Virus record (IMG/VR): IMGVR_UViG_3300025087_000071 | Span: 1-59,445 of that record | DNA length: 59,445 nucleotides | Source: a virus | Strand: one strand, 5' to 3' | In this document: positions 14,849 through 21,182 of the stretch, piece after piece | How the letters are laid out: each line of letters starts with the position of its first letter | How positions within the stretch are numbered: position 1 is the first letter of the stretch | Program-made: the position numbers and the translations under genes | Notes under the pieces: generated by a model | Told to the model about the DNA's origin: nothing | What the model saw: only the letters and a program-made list of their open reading frames with translations | Databases searched by the model: none

Positions 14849-14903
14849 AAAGTGAAAAAACGGTGAAGTTTTGGTGAGGAAATCGTGAAGTTATCGTGAA
14901 TCG
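14849..14903 (+). repeat. five 11-bp iterons with GTGA cores
   Basis: GTGA occurs at 14852, 14863, 14874, 14885 and 14896, exactly 11 bp apart; the surrounding consensus is about ATCGTGAAGTT. A sixth partial unit (ATGA at 14907) keeps phase. One turn per unit puts all cores on one DNA face, the layout of a multi-protein binding array such as a replication origin, terminase recognition site or autoregulatory site. Confidence 0.75.
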
Positions 14904-14934
14904 CAGATGACGCTGACAACAATCGCCGTGAATC

Positions 14935-15183
14935 ATGGACATCGTGAGCAGTGGCAGGGTGCACGCGCAGTTACTGACCGAGGGCTTCTCCTTGCCTGAT
15001 GAACTGCTCGAGTTGGAGTGCGCCTACATCGAGGCGGCGCTCTATCTTTCCGGTGGTGTGGTCTCGCGTGCTGCGCGGTCCCTCGGAGTTGGGCGCCCGG
15101 CGCTGTACGCGAAGATGAAGCGTTTGGAGAAATGGAAGACGAAGAGGGGTGGAAAAAAATTTCTATTTTTTCGGGAGAATTGA
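14935..15183 (+). CDS. Fis/NtrC-type helix-turn-helix regulator
   Basis: 82 residues. ECAYIEAALYLSGGVVSRAARSLGVGRPALYAKMKRLEKW is the Fis/NtrC C-terminal helix-turn-helix pattern (A-A-x-x-L-G-x-x-R-x-x-L-Y-x-K-M). The C-terminus is Lys-rich and coded by A/T-rich DNA (15151-15175). It lies just after the iterons and is a candidate for binding them. No clear SD. Its stop is followed at once by the GTG of the methyltransferase. Confidence 0.75.
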   Translation: MDIVSSGRVHAQLLTEGFSLPDELLELECAYIEAALYLSGGVVSRAARSLGVGRPALYAKMKRLEKWKTKRGGKKFLFFREN

Positions 15184-16056
15184 GTGGCTCTTGCGATTGA
15201 CCTGTTCTGCGGCCTTGGCGGCTGGACCGAGGGTCTGCTTGCCGAGGGTTGGGACGTGATCGGCTTCGACATTGAGCGCCACAACTACGGGACTGGCGGA
15301 TACCCGGCGCAGCTTGTACTTCAGGATGTGCTTACCCTGCACGGAAGGCAGTTTAAGGATGCGGCGCTGATCGTCGCAAGTCCGCCCTGCCAGGAGTTTA
15401 GCTACATGGCTATGCCGTGGTCAAAAGCGAAGGCGCAGCGCACCGCGATATTGGCCGATCCTGCCGAGCGCAAGCGTCTTACCGCCCTGTTCGACGCCTG
15501 CTTTCGGATTCAGCGCGAGGCAATCGAAGCTGCGGGCCACTTCATCCCGCTGGTAGTAGAGAATGTGCGCGGCGCAAATAAATGGGTGGGTCGGTCACGT
15601 TGGAACTACGGATCGTTTCATCTTTGGGGCGACGTGCCGGCGCTGATGCCGATGACAAAATCAATCAAGAACAACGGCGGATCATGGTTTGCCATTGCCA
15701 ACAACACGACAAGCGGGCATAGTAAGAATCCAGTCCTCGCGCTTGCAGGCCAGAAGGTTCCCGGCTTCCGCTTCGGTAGCGGGAAGTCGTTTCAGACGGC
15801 GAGCGTTGAAGGCACAAAAACGATAGGCCACGCGAACATCCGCGACGGCCATTCGCACACGCGGCACCTGACGAATCAGGCGAAAAGCGATGGTGTGAAA
15901 CAAGGTGGCGATTGGTTCAATGCAGAGCAACCATCTCTTTCGCGTATGACGAGCAGCAAGAGCAACGCCCGCAAAGCCGCCTCTGCCGCAATTGCCAAAA
16001 TTCCGTTCGCGCTTGCCCGCCATATCGCCAGAGCGTGGAAGCCGGAGGCGGCATGA
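15184..16056 (+). CDS. DNA (cytosine-5) methyltransferase
   Basis: 290 residues, GTG start. LFCGLGGWTEG (motif I, about residues 7-17), SPPCQEFSYM (motif IV, catalytic Cys at about 69) and VVENVRG (motif VI) are in the C5 order, with a short target-recognition region and a C-terminal AIAKIPFALARHIA helix. It forms 5-methylcytosine using AdoMet. With the 7724 enzyme the phage has two different methylation chemistries and no visible cognate restriction enzyme. Confidence 0.9.
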   Translation: MALAIDLFCGLGGWTEGLLAEGWDVIGFDIERHNYGTGGYPAQLVLQDVLTLHGRQFKDAALIVASPPCQEFSYMAMPWSKAKAQRTAILADPAERKRLTALFDACFRIQREAIEAAGHFIPLVVENVRGANKWVGRSRWNYGSFHLWGDVPALMPMTKSIKNNGGSWFAIANNTTSGHSKNPVLALAGQKVPGFRFGSGKSFQTASVEGTKTIGHANIRDGHSHTRHLTNQAKSDGVKQGGDWFNAEQPSLSRMTSSKSNARKAASAAIAKIPFALARHIARAWKPEAA

Positions 16057-16298
16057 GCGCCTTCGAAACGCTTGAGCGCACCGGGTGCGATGGGTCGAAG
16101 GTACAGGCCCTTGCACGGCGCGTTGCGCAGATTGACCGCAGATGTACGACCTTTGAGATCACCCGCGCCGAGCGCGACGACCTCCTCCGCGACGCCATGG
16201 ACATGACCCAGCTCGAGCGCGATGCCTGCACGCTGGAAGAACTGCGGGCCTTGGACGAAGCCGCAGCCTTGATTGCCAAAGTCCTGAAGTTGGCGTAA
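16053..16298 (+). CDS. hypothetical helical protein, 81 aa
   Basis: MSAFETLERTGCDGSK... from the ATG at 16053 inside the methyltransferase end (ATGA). Rich in Arg/Glu/Ala and Leu heptads (RDAMDMTQLERDACTLEEL). No family recognised. Confidence 0.6.
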   Translation: MSAFETLERTGCDGSKVQALARRVAQIDRRCTTFEITRAERDDLLRDAMDMTQLERDACTLEELRALDEAAALIAKVLKLA

Positions 16299-16319
16299 CG
16301 TGACATTTTTGGAGGCACC

Positions 16320-16688
16320 ATGGCTAACGAACTGACCCTATCTGGCCTGCGGATTCAGTTTGCGAAGGCAAACGTTCCGAGCGTGGATTTTTCCCCACCC
16401 TCGCTCTCGGTGACGGTGACCGGGACCGCGAACATGGACAACACGCAGATCGTCGGCTTTGCGGCCGAGGAAGCGATTCTGCTTGGGGACTGCACGACCG
16501 GGGGCTACTGGTATGTCCAGAACATGGACGCCACGAACTTCGTGAGTCTGAGAGCCGCCACCGGGGCCGCCGACATGATCAAACTCCTGGCCGGTGAGTG
16601 GGCGGTATTCAGGTGCCCGGCCACGGCACCCTATGCGATTGCCGACACCGCGGCGGTGAAGGTCCGTTTCGTGCGATTCGCGCTGTGA
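16320..16688 (+). CDS. probable small structural protein
   Basis: 122 residues, SD GGAGG. An all-beta-looking sequence (LSVTVTGTANMDNTQIVGF, TGGYWYVQNMD, VKVRFVRFAL) with alternating hydrophobics resembles minor virion or decoration proteins. No family recognised; a virion role is inferred from this look and the late position. Confidence 0.55.
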   Translation: MANELTLSGLRIQFAKANVPSVDFSPPSLSVTVTGTANMDNTQIVGFAAEEAILLGDCTTGGYWYVQNMDATNFVSLRAATGAADMIKLLAGEWAVFRCPATAPYAIADTAAVKVRFVRFAL

Positions 16689-16840
16689 TGGACAGCGAAA
16701 AACTCAAAGCCAAATACCAGGTGGTCGAGACTTTCACCGACCGCGTGCTCGACCGGCTGGCGCTCGGGCCGTTTTCCGCTGCTGTCGCGGCCGCCGTCTT
16801 GCTCGGCGCAATCGCGTTTGGGATCTGGGTTTCGCGGTGA
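16688..16840 (+). CDS. 50-residue single-pass membrane protein
   Basis: MDSEKLKAKYQVVETF... with one helix at the C-terminus (FSAAVAAAVLLGAIAFGIWV). The start shares a base with the previous stop (TGATG). Could be a holin-like or envelope peptide; a separate two-segment holin candidate lies at 35511. Confidence 0.6.
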   Translation: MDSEKLKAKYQVVETFTDRVLDRLALGPFSAAVAAAVLLGAIAFGIWVSR

Positions 16841-16850
16841 AGTTTTCGGC

Positions 16851-16879
16851 TTGACAAGCGCCAGCCATTAGGATGAAAT
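16851..16879 (+). promoter_or_regulatory. promoter of the initiator-like tRNA
   Basis: Perfect -35 TTGACA (16851-16856), 17-base spacer, -10 TGAAAT (16874-16879). The expected start, about seven bases after the -10, falls on or next to the first base of the tRNA at 16885, so the transcript would need little or no 5' processing. Confidence 0.7.
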
Positions 16880-16884
16880 GCTTG

Positions 16885-16959
16885 CGCGGGATGGTTGCTG
16901 GTAGCCCAGAGGGTCCCATAAGCCCTCGACCGCGAGTTCGATTCTCGCTCCCGCAACCA
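16885..16959 (+). tRNA. initiator-type tRNA-Met (CAT)
   Basis: 75 nt with CCA encoded. The acceptor pairs from position 2 (GCGGGA with TCCCGC) and leaves C1 opposite A72, the hallmark of bacterial initiator tRNA. The anticodon loop CCCATAA differs from initiator CTCATAA only at position 33 (C for U). T-arm GCGAG-TTCGATT-CTCGC is perfect. The D-arm is short and pairs poorly, so it may be an unusual, decaying or mimic tRNA. It stands alone, on the opposite strand from the main tRNA array. Confidence 0.75.
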
Positions 16960-16991
16960 AGAATAAAACAGCCGCTCGTCGGCTATACCGC

Positions 16992-17032
16992 GCGGGGCCG
17001 GCGAGGGTTGCCAGAACCCTCGCCGGCCCCGC
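16992..17032 (+). terminator. perfect 18-bp hairpin
   Basis: GCGGGGCCGGCGAGGGTT (16992-17009), a five-base loop, then the exact complement to 17032. It follows the initiator-like tRNA by 32 bases and precedes terL by 45. No T-run follows, so termination may be factor-assisted, or the hairpin may act in processing. Confidence 0.65.
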
Positions 17033-17050
17033 AAACACCATGACAGGGAT

Positions 17051-17067
17051 GGGGCTCGTTAAGCCCC
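17051..17067 (+). terminator. second hairpin just before terL
   Basis: GGGGCT/AGCCCC with a five-base loop, followed by TTCACTTTTA. The terL ATG is 11 bases further on. It could be a weak intrinsic terminator, or sequester the ribosome site of terL, which has no visible SD. Confidence 0.5.
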
Positions 17068-17077
17068 TTCACTTTTA

Positions 17078-19702
17078 ATGGATGAAACCAACCTCGAGGA
17101 AATGTCGGTCGAGGAATTCCGTGAACTCCAAGCCGAAGCCGACCGCATAGAATTCTCCCAGGCGAAAGAAAACTTCGCCGTCTACTGCGGTCTCCACATC
17201 CCGGCAGAGGTCGAAAAAGACGACATGCCGAGGCTGCATGAATTGAGCCTGCCGGCGCGGTACATTCCGGCGACGCATCACCAGTTGATTTGCAAGTTGT
17301 TGCAGGCGCTGGAAGAGGGCGAGCTGCATGGGAGGAAGTTCAGGAACCTGATTATTCAGGCGCCGCCTGGTAGTGCGAAAGCGCTTGCGCTCGATACGCC
17401 GATTCCAACGCCATCGGGCTGGCGCAGAATGGGCGACATGCAGATCGGAGATTGCGTATTCGATGAGCAAGGAAAGGTGTGCCGCGTGACATGGGTCAGC
17501 CCAATCTTCAAGGACAGGCCGGTCTACAAGGTGCTCACTGACTGCGGAGACGAAATCATCGCCGACCATGACCACGAGTGGCGTGCGCGACTTGATAGAA
17601 GGCACGGCGCATTCCGAGATCACGAGACACACATCATCGCTCGACGGCGTAACAAACGGGCCATGGTAGAGCACGCGAAGGCTCTTGACCTACCAGACGC
17701 AAATCTTCCAATCGACCCCTACCTGCTTGGGATGTGGCTCGGAAACGGTAACAGCGCAGGACTTCGCATTACTTGCCATCAAGATGATGTTAGCTGGGTG
17801 CGCGACGAGCTTGGTCGTCTTGGATATAAGACATCCGATTCATCGTCGCCTTTGAATTTTGGAGTGCTCGGCGTTCGCCATCTCTTCGTGCAACTCGGTC
17901 TAGTCAATGATCCTGCACACAAGACCTATGGGAAAAAATACATCCCCAAGATTTACATGCGCGGATCAATAAGGCAACGGCTCGCACTGGTTCAAGGGCT
18001 CATTGATTCGGATGGAACGGTTAGCAACAAGCAAGGATCTGCGACGTTCTGCAACACCAACGAATGGCTGGCATTGCAGTTCAGAGAACTGGTGCGCTCG
18101 CTCGGCGTCAAGGCTGGATGGTCGGTGTCAAAGGCAATGCTCTATGGCGTCCAACATGGTATGGCCTATCACGTTTCCTTCTACATGAAGGAGGCCGCGC
18201 GCTCTCCACGAAAGAGCGCAAACGCGAGAGATCAGTACCGAACTCCAAACACGTATATCTCAGCGGAGCCATGCGGGACTGCGGATACGATCTGCATCGA
18301 AGTTGATTCACCATCTCATCTCTATCTATGTGGCGAGTCAATGACTCCTACGCACAACAGCACCTACTGTTCGCATTTATTTCCATCGTGGTATCTCGGC
18401 AAACATCCAGCATTTAATGTGATTCAGGGATCACAGACGGATGATCTTGCCCATCGCTTTGGACGTAGAGCGAGAAACACGTTTGCAAGTGAACTGCATC
18501 ACAAGGTCTTCAATGTTGGCGTCGCGTCAGATTCGCGCGCAGCAGGTTCTTGGGAAACAGAGAAAGGTGGCGAATACTTTGCCACTGGCGTTCAACCTTT
18601 TGCCGGAAGACGCGCGGAACTCCTTTGTATCGACGACGCCATCCGGGGACAAGAGGATGCGGATTCGCAAAATGTTCTGGACAAGATTTGGAACTGGTAT
18701 GTTCATGATGCCTGGCCTCGCCTGAAACCGCACGGAAAACAGGTCATCGTTTCAACAAGATGGTCAGAGGGGGACATCATCGGCCGCATCATCCCCAAAA
18801 CCTTCGCCGGCAAAACCGGATGGGTCAAGGGCAAAGACGGCGAGATGTGGTACGTCCTCTGTTTGAAAGCCGTGATCGAGACCGAAGAGGACGCCGCCAA
18901 CGATCCGCTCGGGCGCAAGGTGGACGAGATCCTGTGGCCGGAATGGTTCACCCGCGAGATGATGGACACCGCCAAGGTCAAGGCCGGGATCAGAGGCTGG
19001 GCCGGGCAGTACCAGCAGATGCCAAGACCCGAAGGCGGAGCCATTCTGCTCTCGAACTGGTGGCGCGAATGGAAACAGGAACTGCCGAAAGTCGAGTACG
19101 TCATCCAGGTCTACGATACGGCTTTCGAGGAAGGCGAGGAAAACTCCTACTCGGCTCGAACAACCTGGGGAATCTTTTCTCACACAGATACCCTGCAAAA
19201 GAAGGATGGTCTCAACGTCGAGCGGACACGATACTGCTGCATCCTGCTTGAGGCGTGGCGCTCCAAGTGTGAATTCACCGAACTGCGGGATGAGGCGAAA
19301 CGGGGATACAAGCGATACCGGCCGGACCGGGTGCTGATCGAGAAGCGGGCCAGCGGCCATTCACTTTTGCAAGAACTCCGCCGCGCCGGACTCCCGGTAC
19401 GCCCGGCAAATCCGAAGTGGATGGGGCGCTCCAAGCGTGCCCGTGCCTACGCCGCTCAGACCGTGCTCGAGGACGGCTGCGTCTTCTACCCCTGCAAGTT
19501 CAGGGAAGGGACGTGGACGCCTTACTCGTGGGCGCTGCCGGTGGTCGACGAGGTCGCCGGCTACCCGGATGGAGAATTCACCGATTACGCCGACACTGCC
19601 ATCCACGCCTGGCTCTGGCTGCGCCAGCACTGGCACCTGAAGCTGACCGACGAGGACGAGGACAAGCCGGTGGAGAAACGACGCATCCAGATGTTTGGGT
19701 AG
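17078..19702 (+). CDS. terL: terminase large subunit, intein-containing
   Basis: 874 residues. The N-extein ends in Walker A (QAPPGSAK); after the intein it resumes STYCSHLFPSWYLGKHP. Then come a Walker B-like LLCIDDA (about residue 515), coupling motif VSTRWSEGDIIGRI, and the RNase H-like nuclease acids at YDTAFEEG (about 679), LIEKRASG and DYADTAIHAW. After excision about 548 residues remain, normal for TerL. It is the packaging ATPase and genome-cutting nuclease. Two hairpins precede the start and no SD is visible. Confidence 0.9.
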   Translation: MDETNLEEMSVEEFRELQAEADRIEFSQAKENFAVYCGLHIPAEVEKDDMPRLHELSLPARYIPATHHQLICKLLQALEEGELHGRKFRNLIIQAPPGSAKALALDTPIPTPSGWRRMGDMQIGDCVFDEQGKVCRVTWVSPIFKDRPVYKVLTDCGDEIIADHDHEWRARLDRRHGAFRDHETHIIARRRNKRAMVEHAKALDLPDANLPIDPYLLGMWLGNGNSAGLRITCHQDDVSWVRDELGRLGYKTSDSSSPLNFGVLGVRHLFVQLGLVNDPAHKTYGKKYIPKIYMRGSIRQRLALVQGLIDSDGTVSNKQGSATFCNTNEWLALQFRELVRSLGVKAGWSVSKAMLYGVQHGMAYHVSFYMKEAARSPRKSANARDQYRTPNTYISAEPCGTADTICIEVDSPSHLYLCGESMTPTHNSTYCSHLFPSWYLGKHPAFNVIQGSQTDDLAHRFGRRARNTFASELHHKVFNVGVASDSRAAGSWETEKGGEYFATGVQPFAGRRAELLCIDDAIRGQEDADSQNVLDKIWNWYVHDAWPRLKPHGKQVIVSTRWSEGDIIGRIIPKTFAGKTGWVKGKDGEMWYVLCLKAVIETEEDAANDPLGRKVDEILWPEWFTREMMDTAKVKAGIRGWAGQYQQMPRPEGGAILLSNWWREWKQELPKVEYVIQVYDTAFEEGEENSYSARTTWGIFSHTDTLQKKDGLNVERTRYCCILLEAWRSKCEFTELRDEAKRGYKRYRPDRVLIEKRASGHSLLQELRRAGLPVRPANPKWMGRSKRARAYAAQTVLEDGCVFYPCKFREGTWTPYSWALPVVDEVAGYPDGEFTDYADTAIHAWLWLRQHWHLKLTDEDEDKPVEKRRIQMFG
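17381..18358 (+). mobile_element. intein in TerL Walker A, with LAGLIDADG endonuclease
   Basis: 326 residues. It begins with Ala (ALALDTPIPTPSGWRRMGDMQIGD), so it is an A1-type splicing variant. Block B is near DEIIADHDHEW. LAGLIDADG motifs are LLGMWLGNG and LVQGLIDSDGTVS. It ends SPSHLYLCGE...MTPTHN with Ser as +1. Insertion between K and S of the nucleotide-binding loop means TerL is inactive until splicing. The DNA looks richer in A/T than the exteins. Confidence 0.9.
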
Positions 19703-19762
19703 GTGGCGGAAGGCTGAAGAATCGAACTCCGAACCCTGCTTAGGTGTCCCCCTGGTTTTCGA

Positions 19763-20062
19763 CTAAATCGTTTTGCGTGTTTCAGTTCTGATGGCGTGAC
19801 AGTTGGCGCATACCACGTCACATTTTGCAATCTCAGCATGTAGGACGGCGATGTTTTTGATCTTGGCTGTGGCGCTGCCGATAGCGAGGTTCTTCTTGCC
19901 ACGAACATGATCGAACTGCATCGCGCAGGTAGGATACTCAATGCCGCAATCGGCGCATGGCCTTGCTTTTGCCAACCCGATCACACGCCTGATCTCGGCG
20001 CGACGCTCGCGCGTATAGATCGTCATATACGCCCGCTGTTTCTTTTGGTCCGAGTATGGCAA
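19763..20062 (-). CDS. HNH endonuclease inside a tRNA locus
   Basis: 99 residues, TTG start at 20062 (ATG at 20026 is an alternative). RPCADCGIEYPTCAMQFDHVRGKKNL and CDVVCANCHAIRTETR carry two Cys pairs, the His-Asp-His element and the final H of an HNH nuclease. It lies on the tRNA strand, between matching acceptor halves of a Ser-type tRNA. Probably a homing-type nuclease that invaded the tRNA gene. Confidence 0.75.
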   Translation of the reverse strand: MPYSDQKKQRAYMTIYTRERRAEIRRVIGLAKARPCADCGIEYPTCAMQFDHVRGKKNLAIGSATAKIKNIAVLHAEIAKCDVVCANCHAIRTETRKTI

Positions 20063-20080
20063 GATAGTTGAATACTAACA

Positions 20081-20097
20081 TGGAACGGACCGTTCCA
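20081..20097. other. 17-bp perfect palindrome ahead of the HNH ORF
   Basis: TGGAACGGACCGTTCCA: eight-base arms around one central base. It lies 19 bases upstream of the TTG start on the HNH coding strand. Possible hairpin, operator or nuclease recognition site. Confidence 0.5.
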
Positions 20098-20117
20098 GCG
20101 GAGCCTTCCGTTGATGG

Positions 20118-20212
20118 TGGCGGAAGGTGCAGGACTTGAACCTGCGCGGCCCTACTGAGGTGCCGACTTCATCTTAGCAGGATGATGCATTACCGGGCTC
20201 TGCCAACCTTCC
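20118..20212 (-). tRNA. tRNA-Ser (GCT)
   Basis: 95 nt, CCA encoded. Acceptor GGAAGGT/ACCTTCC, anticodon arm TCATC-CTGCTAA-GATGA, long variable arm typical of Ser, T-arm GCAGG-TTCAAGT-CCTGC, discriminator G. Reads AGC/AGU. Confidence 0.92.
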
Positions 20213-20240
20213 GATGATTAGGAAGATCGACTTGATCGGG

Positions 20241-20312
20241 CGAACCGTATGGGAGTCGGACCCATCTTGACAGGTTGAAAGCCTGTTGGCCTCACCGGAA
20301 GCCGAACGGTTC
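20241..20312 (-). tRNA. tRNA-Glu (TTC)
   Basis: 72 nt. Acceptor GAACCGT/ACGGTTC, D-stem GGCT/GGCC, anticodon arm ACAGG-CTTTCAA-CCTGT, T-arm ATGGG-TCCGACT-CCCAT, discriminator G. The next bases are CCC, so CCA must be added by the host. Confidence 0.9.
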
Positions 20313-20366
20313 CGGTGGTCTCTCGTGTAAGCGCGGTTTTCATGGTGTAAAAAGTATATCAGGTTT

Positions 20367-20444
20367 TGGTGCGCCCGGAAGGATTCGAACCCTCGACCCG
20401 TGAGGTAGAAGCTCACTGCTCTTGATCCACTGAGCTACGGGCGC
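20367..20444 (-). tRNA. tRNA-Arg (TCT)
   Basis: 78 nt, CCA encoded. Acceptor GCGCCCG/CGGGCGC, anticodon arm GTGAG-CTTCTAC-CTCAC, T-arm GAGGG-TTCGAAT-CCTTC. Reads AGA/AGG, codons rare in GC-rich hosts. Confidence 0.93.
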
Positions 20445-20445
20445 T

Positions 20446-20522
20446 TGGCCCGCCGAGTAGGATTCGAACCCACAACCTCCGCGTTCGAAGCGCGGCGCTC
20501 TTGTCCGTTGAGCTATCGGCGG
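20446..20522 (-). tRNA. tRNA-Arg (TCG)
   Basis: 77 nt, CCA encoded. Acceptor CCGCCGA/TCGGCGG, anticodon arm CCGCG-CTTCGAA-CGCGG, T-arm GTGGG-TTCGAAT-CCTAC, discriminator G. Reads CGA/CGG. Second Arg acceptor, one base after the first. Confidence 0.92.
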
Positions 20523-20549
20523 CAGAATTATCTGCGCCGACGCCTGAGT

Positions 20550-20626
20550 TGGTGCTGCTGGCAGGGAATCGAACCCGCGACCGCTTGCTTACGAGGCAAG
20601 TGCTCTACCGCCTGAGCTACAGCAGC
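20550..20626 (-). tRNA. tRNA-Thr (CGT)
   Basis: 77 nt, CCA encoded. Acceptor GCTGCTG/CAGCAGC, anticodon arm CTTGC-CTCGTAA-GCAAG. The T-arm has one extra base: GCGGG pairs with CCTGC only if the loop is eight bases. Otherwise standard. Reads ACG. Confidence 0.88.
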
Positions 20627-20675
20627 GATGCGCGTTCGTGTTGTGGTTTCCATGACCGGCATGATACATGAATGT

Positions 20676-20750
20676 TGGCGACGCAGAAGGGATTCGAACC
20701 CTCATCGTACGGATAGACAATCCGTTGCATTGCCTGTCTGCCACTGCGCC
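20676..20750 (-). tRNA. tRNA-Asp (GTC)
   Basis: 75 nt, CCA encoded. Acceptor GGCGCAG/CTGCGTC (one G-U), anticodon arm ACGGA-TTGTCTA-TCCGT, T-arm GAGGG-TTCGAAT-CCCTT, discriminator G. Confidence 0.9.
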
Positions 20751-20753
20751 AAT

Positions 20754-20829
20754 TGGCTCCTGGGGTAGGACTCGAACCCACGACCCGCTCCTTAACAGGG
20801 AGCCGCACTACCTGCTGTGCTACCCAGGA
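20754..20829 (-). tRNA. tRNA-Asn (GTT)
   Basis: 76 nt, CCA encoded. Acceptor TCCTGGG/CCCAGGA, anticodon arm GCTCC-CTGTTAA-GGAGC, T-arm GTGGG-TTCGAGT-CCTAC, discriminator G. Confidence 0.93.
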
Positions 20830-20833
20830 ATTC

Positions 20834-20909
20834 TGGTGGAGATGATCGGAATCGAACCGACGCGCTTCCGGTTGCAGGCCGGATGCTCTCCCTGCTGAGC
20901 TACATCCCC
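20834..20909 (-). tRNA. tRNA-Ala (TGC)
   Basis: 76 nt, CCA encoded. Acceptor GGGGATG/CATCTCC. The usual Ala identity pair G3-U70 is present. Anticodon arm TCCGG-CCTGCAA-CCGGA, T-arm GTCGG-TTCGATT-CCGAT. Confidence 0.93.
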
Positions 20910-20916
20910 GAAATTC

Positions 20917-20987
20917 TGGAGCGGTCTGCGAGGATCGAACTCGCGCTGCCGGCTTGGAAGGCCGTTACACGCCAACGTGGAGACCGC
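20917..20987 (-). tRNA. tRNA-Gly (TCC)
   Basis: 71 nt, CCA encoded. Acceptor GCGGTCT/AGACCGC, anticodon arm with loop CTTCCAA, T-arm GCGAG-TTCGATC-CTCGC, discriminator T. The D-arm is short. Confidence 0.9.
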
Positions 20988-21013
20988 GTCGGCGGCATTG
21001 TACTTCAAAAGTG

Positions 21014-21090
21014 TGGTACCCCGGAAAGGATTCGAACCTTCAATAGCCTCGTTCTAAGCGAGGAGACTTTGCCATTTTGTCCACCGGGGC
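21014..21090 (-). tRNA. tRNA with TAG anticodon (Leu CUA), short variable loop
   Basis: 77 nt, CCA encoded. Acceptor GCCCCGG/CCGGGGT (G1-U72), anticodon arm CCTCG-CTTAGAA-CGAGG, T-arm GAAGG-TTCGAAT-CCTTT. The anticodon reads Leu CUA, but the variable loop is only five bases (CTATT), whereas bacterial tRNA-Leu has a long arm. Charging identity is therefore uncertain. Confidence 0.8.
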
Positions 21091-21096
21091 GTTATT

Positions 21097-21181
21097 TGGT
21101 GATGAGTGATGGAGTCGAACCACCTATGCCGAGCATGCTTGAGGGTTACAGCCTCACCGATTGCCGTTCTCGCAACTCACC
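21097..21181 (-). tRNA. tRNA-Tyr (GTA)
   Basis: 85 nt, CCA encoded. Acceptor GGTGAGT/ACTCATC (one G-U), anticodon arm TGAGG-CTGTAAC-CCTCA, long variable arm as expected for bacterial Tyr, T-arm GGTGG-TTCGACT-CCATC. Confidence 0.9.
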
Positions 21182-21182
21182 T

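Larger units (their letters stand above)
14594..14934. other. regulatory intergenic region
   Basis: 341 bases without a gene. It holds a C-rich then T-rich stretch (14640-14765), a palindromic operator with promoter (14770-14815), and the iteron array (14849-14903) leading to the Fis-like gene. The small reading frames over the first part look like shadows. Confidence 0.6.
19704..20109 (-). pseudogene. Ser-type tRNA halves separated by an HNH ORF
   Basis: On the minus strand GGAAGGC (20109-20103) and GCCTTCC-G-CCA (19714-19704) form a perfect seven-pair acceptor with encoded CCA. The 3' half has TCGAAAACCAGG, like the 3' side of a Ser CGA anticodon arm, then a long variable stretch and a T-arm with four pairs. 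The expected D and anticodon 5' side are not intact. The HNH ORF fills the middle. A disrupted tRNA gene is likelier than an intron. Confidence 0.5.
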
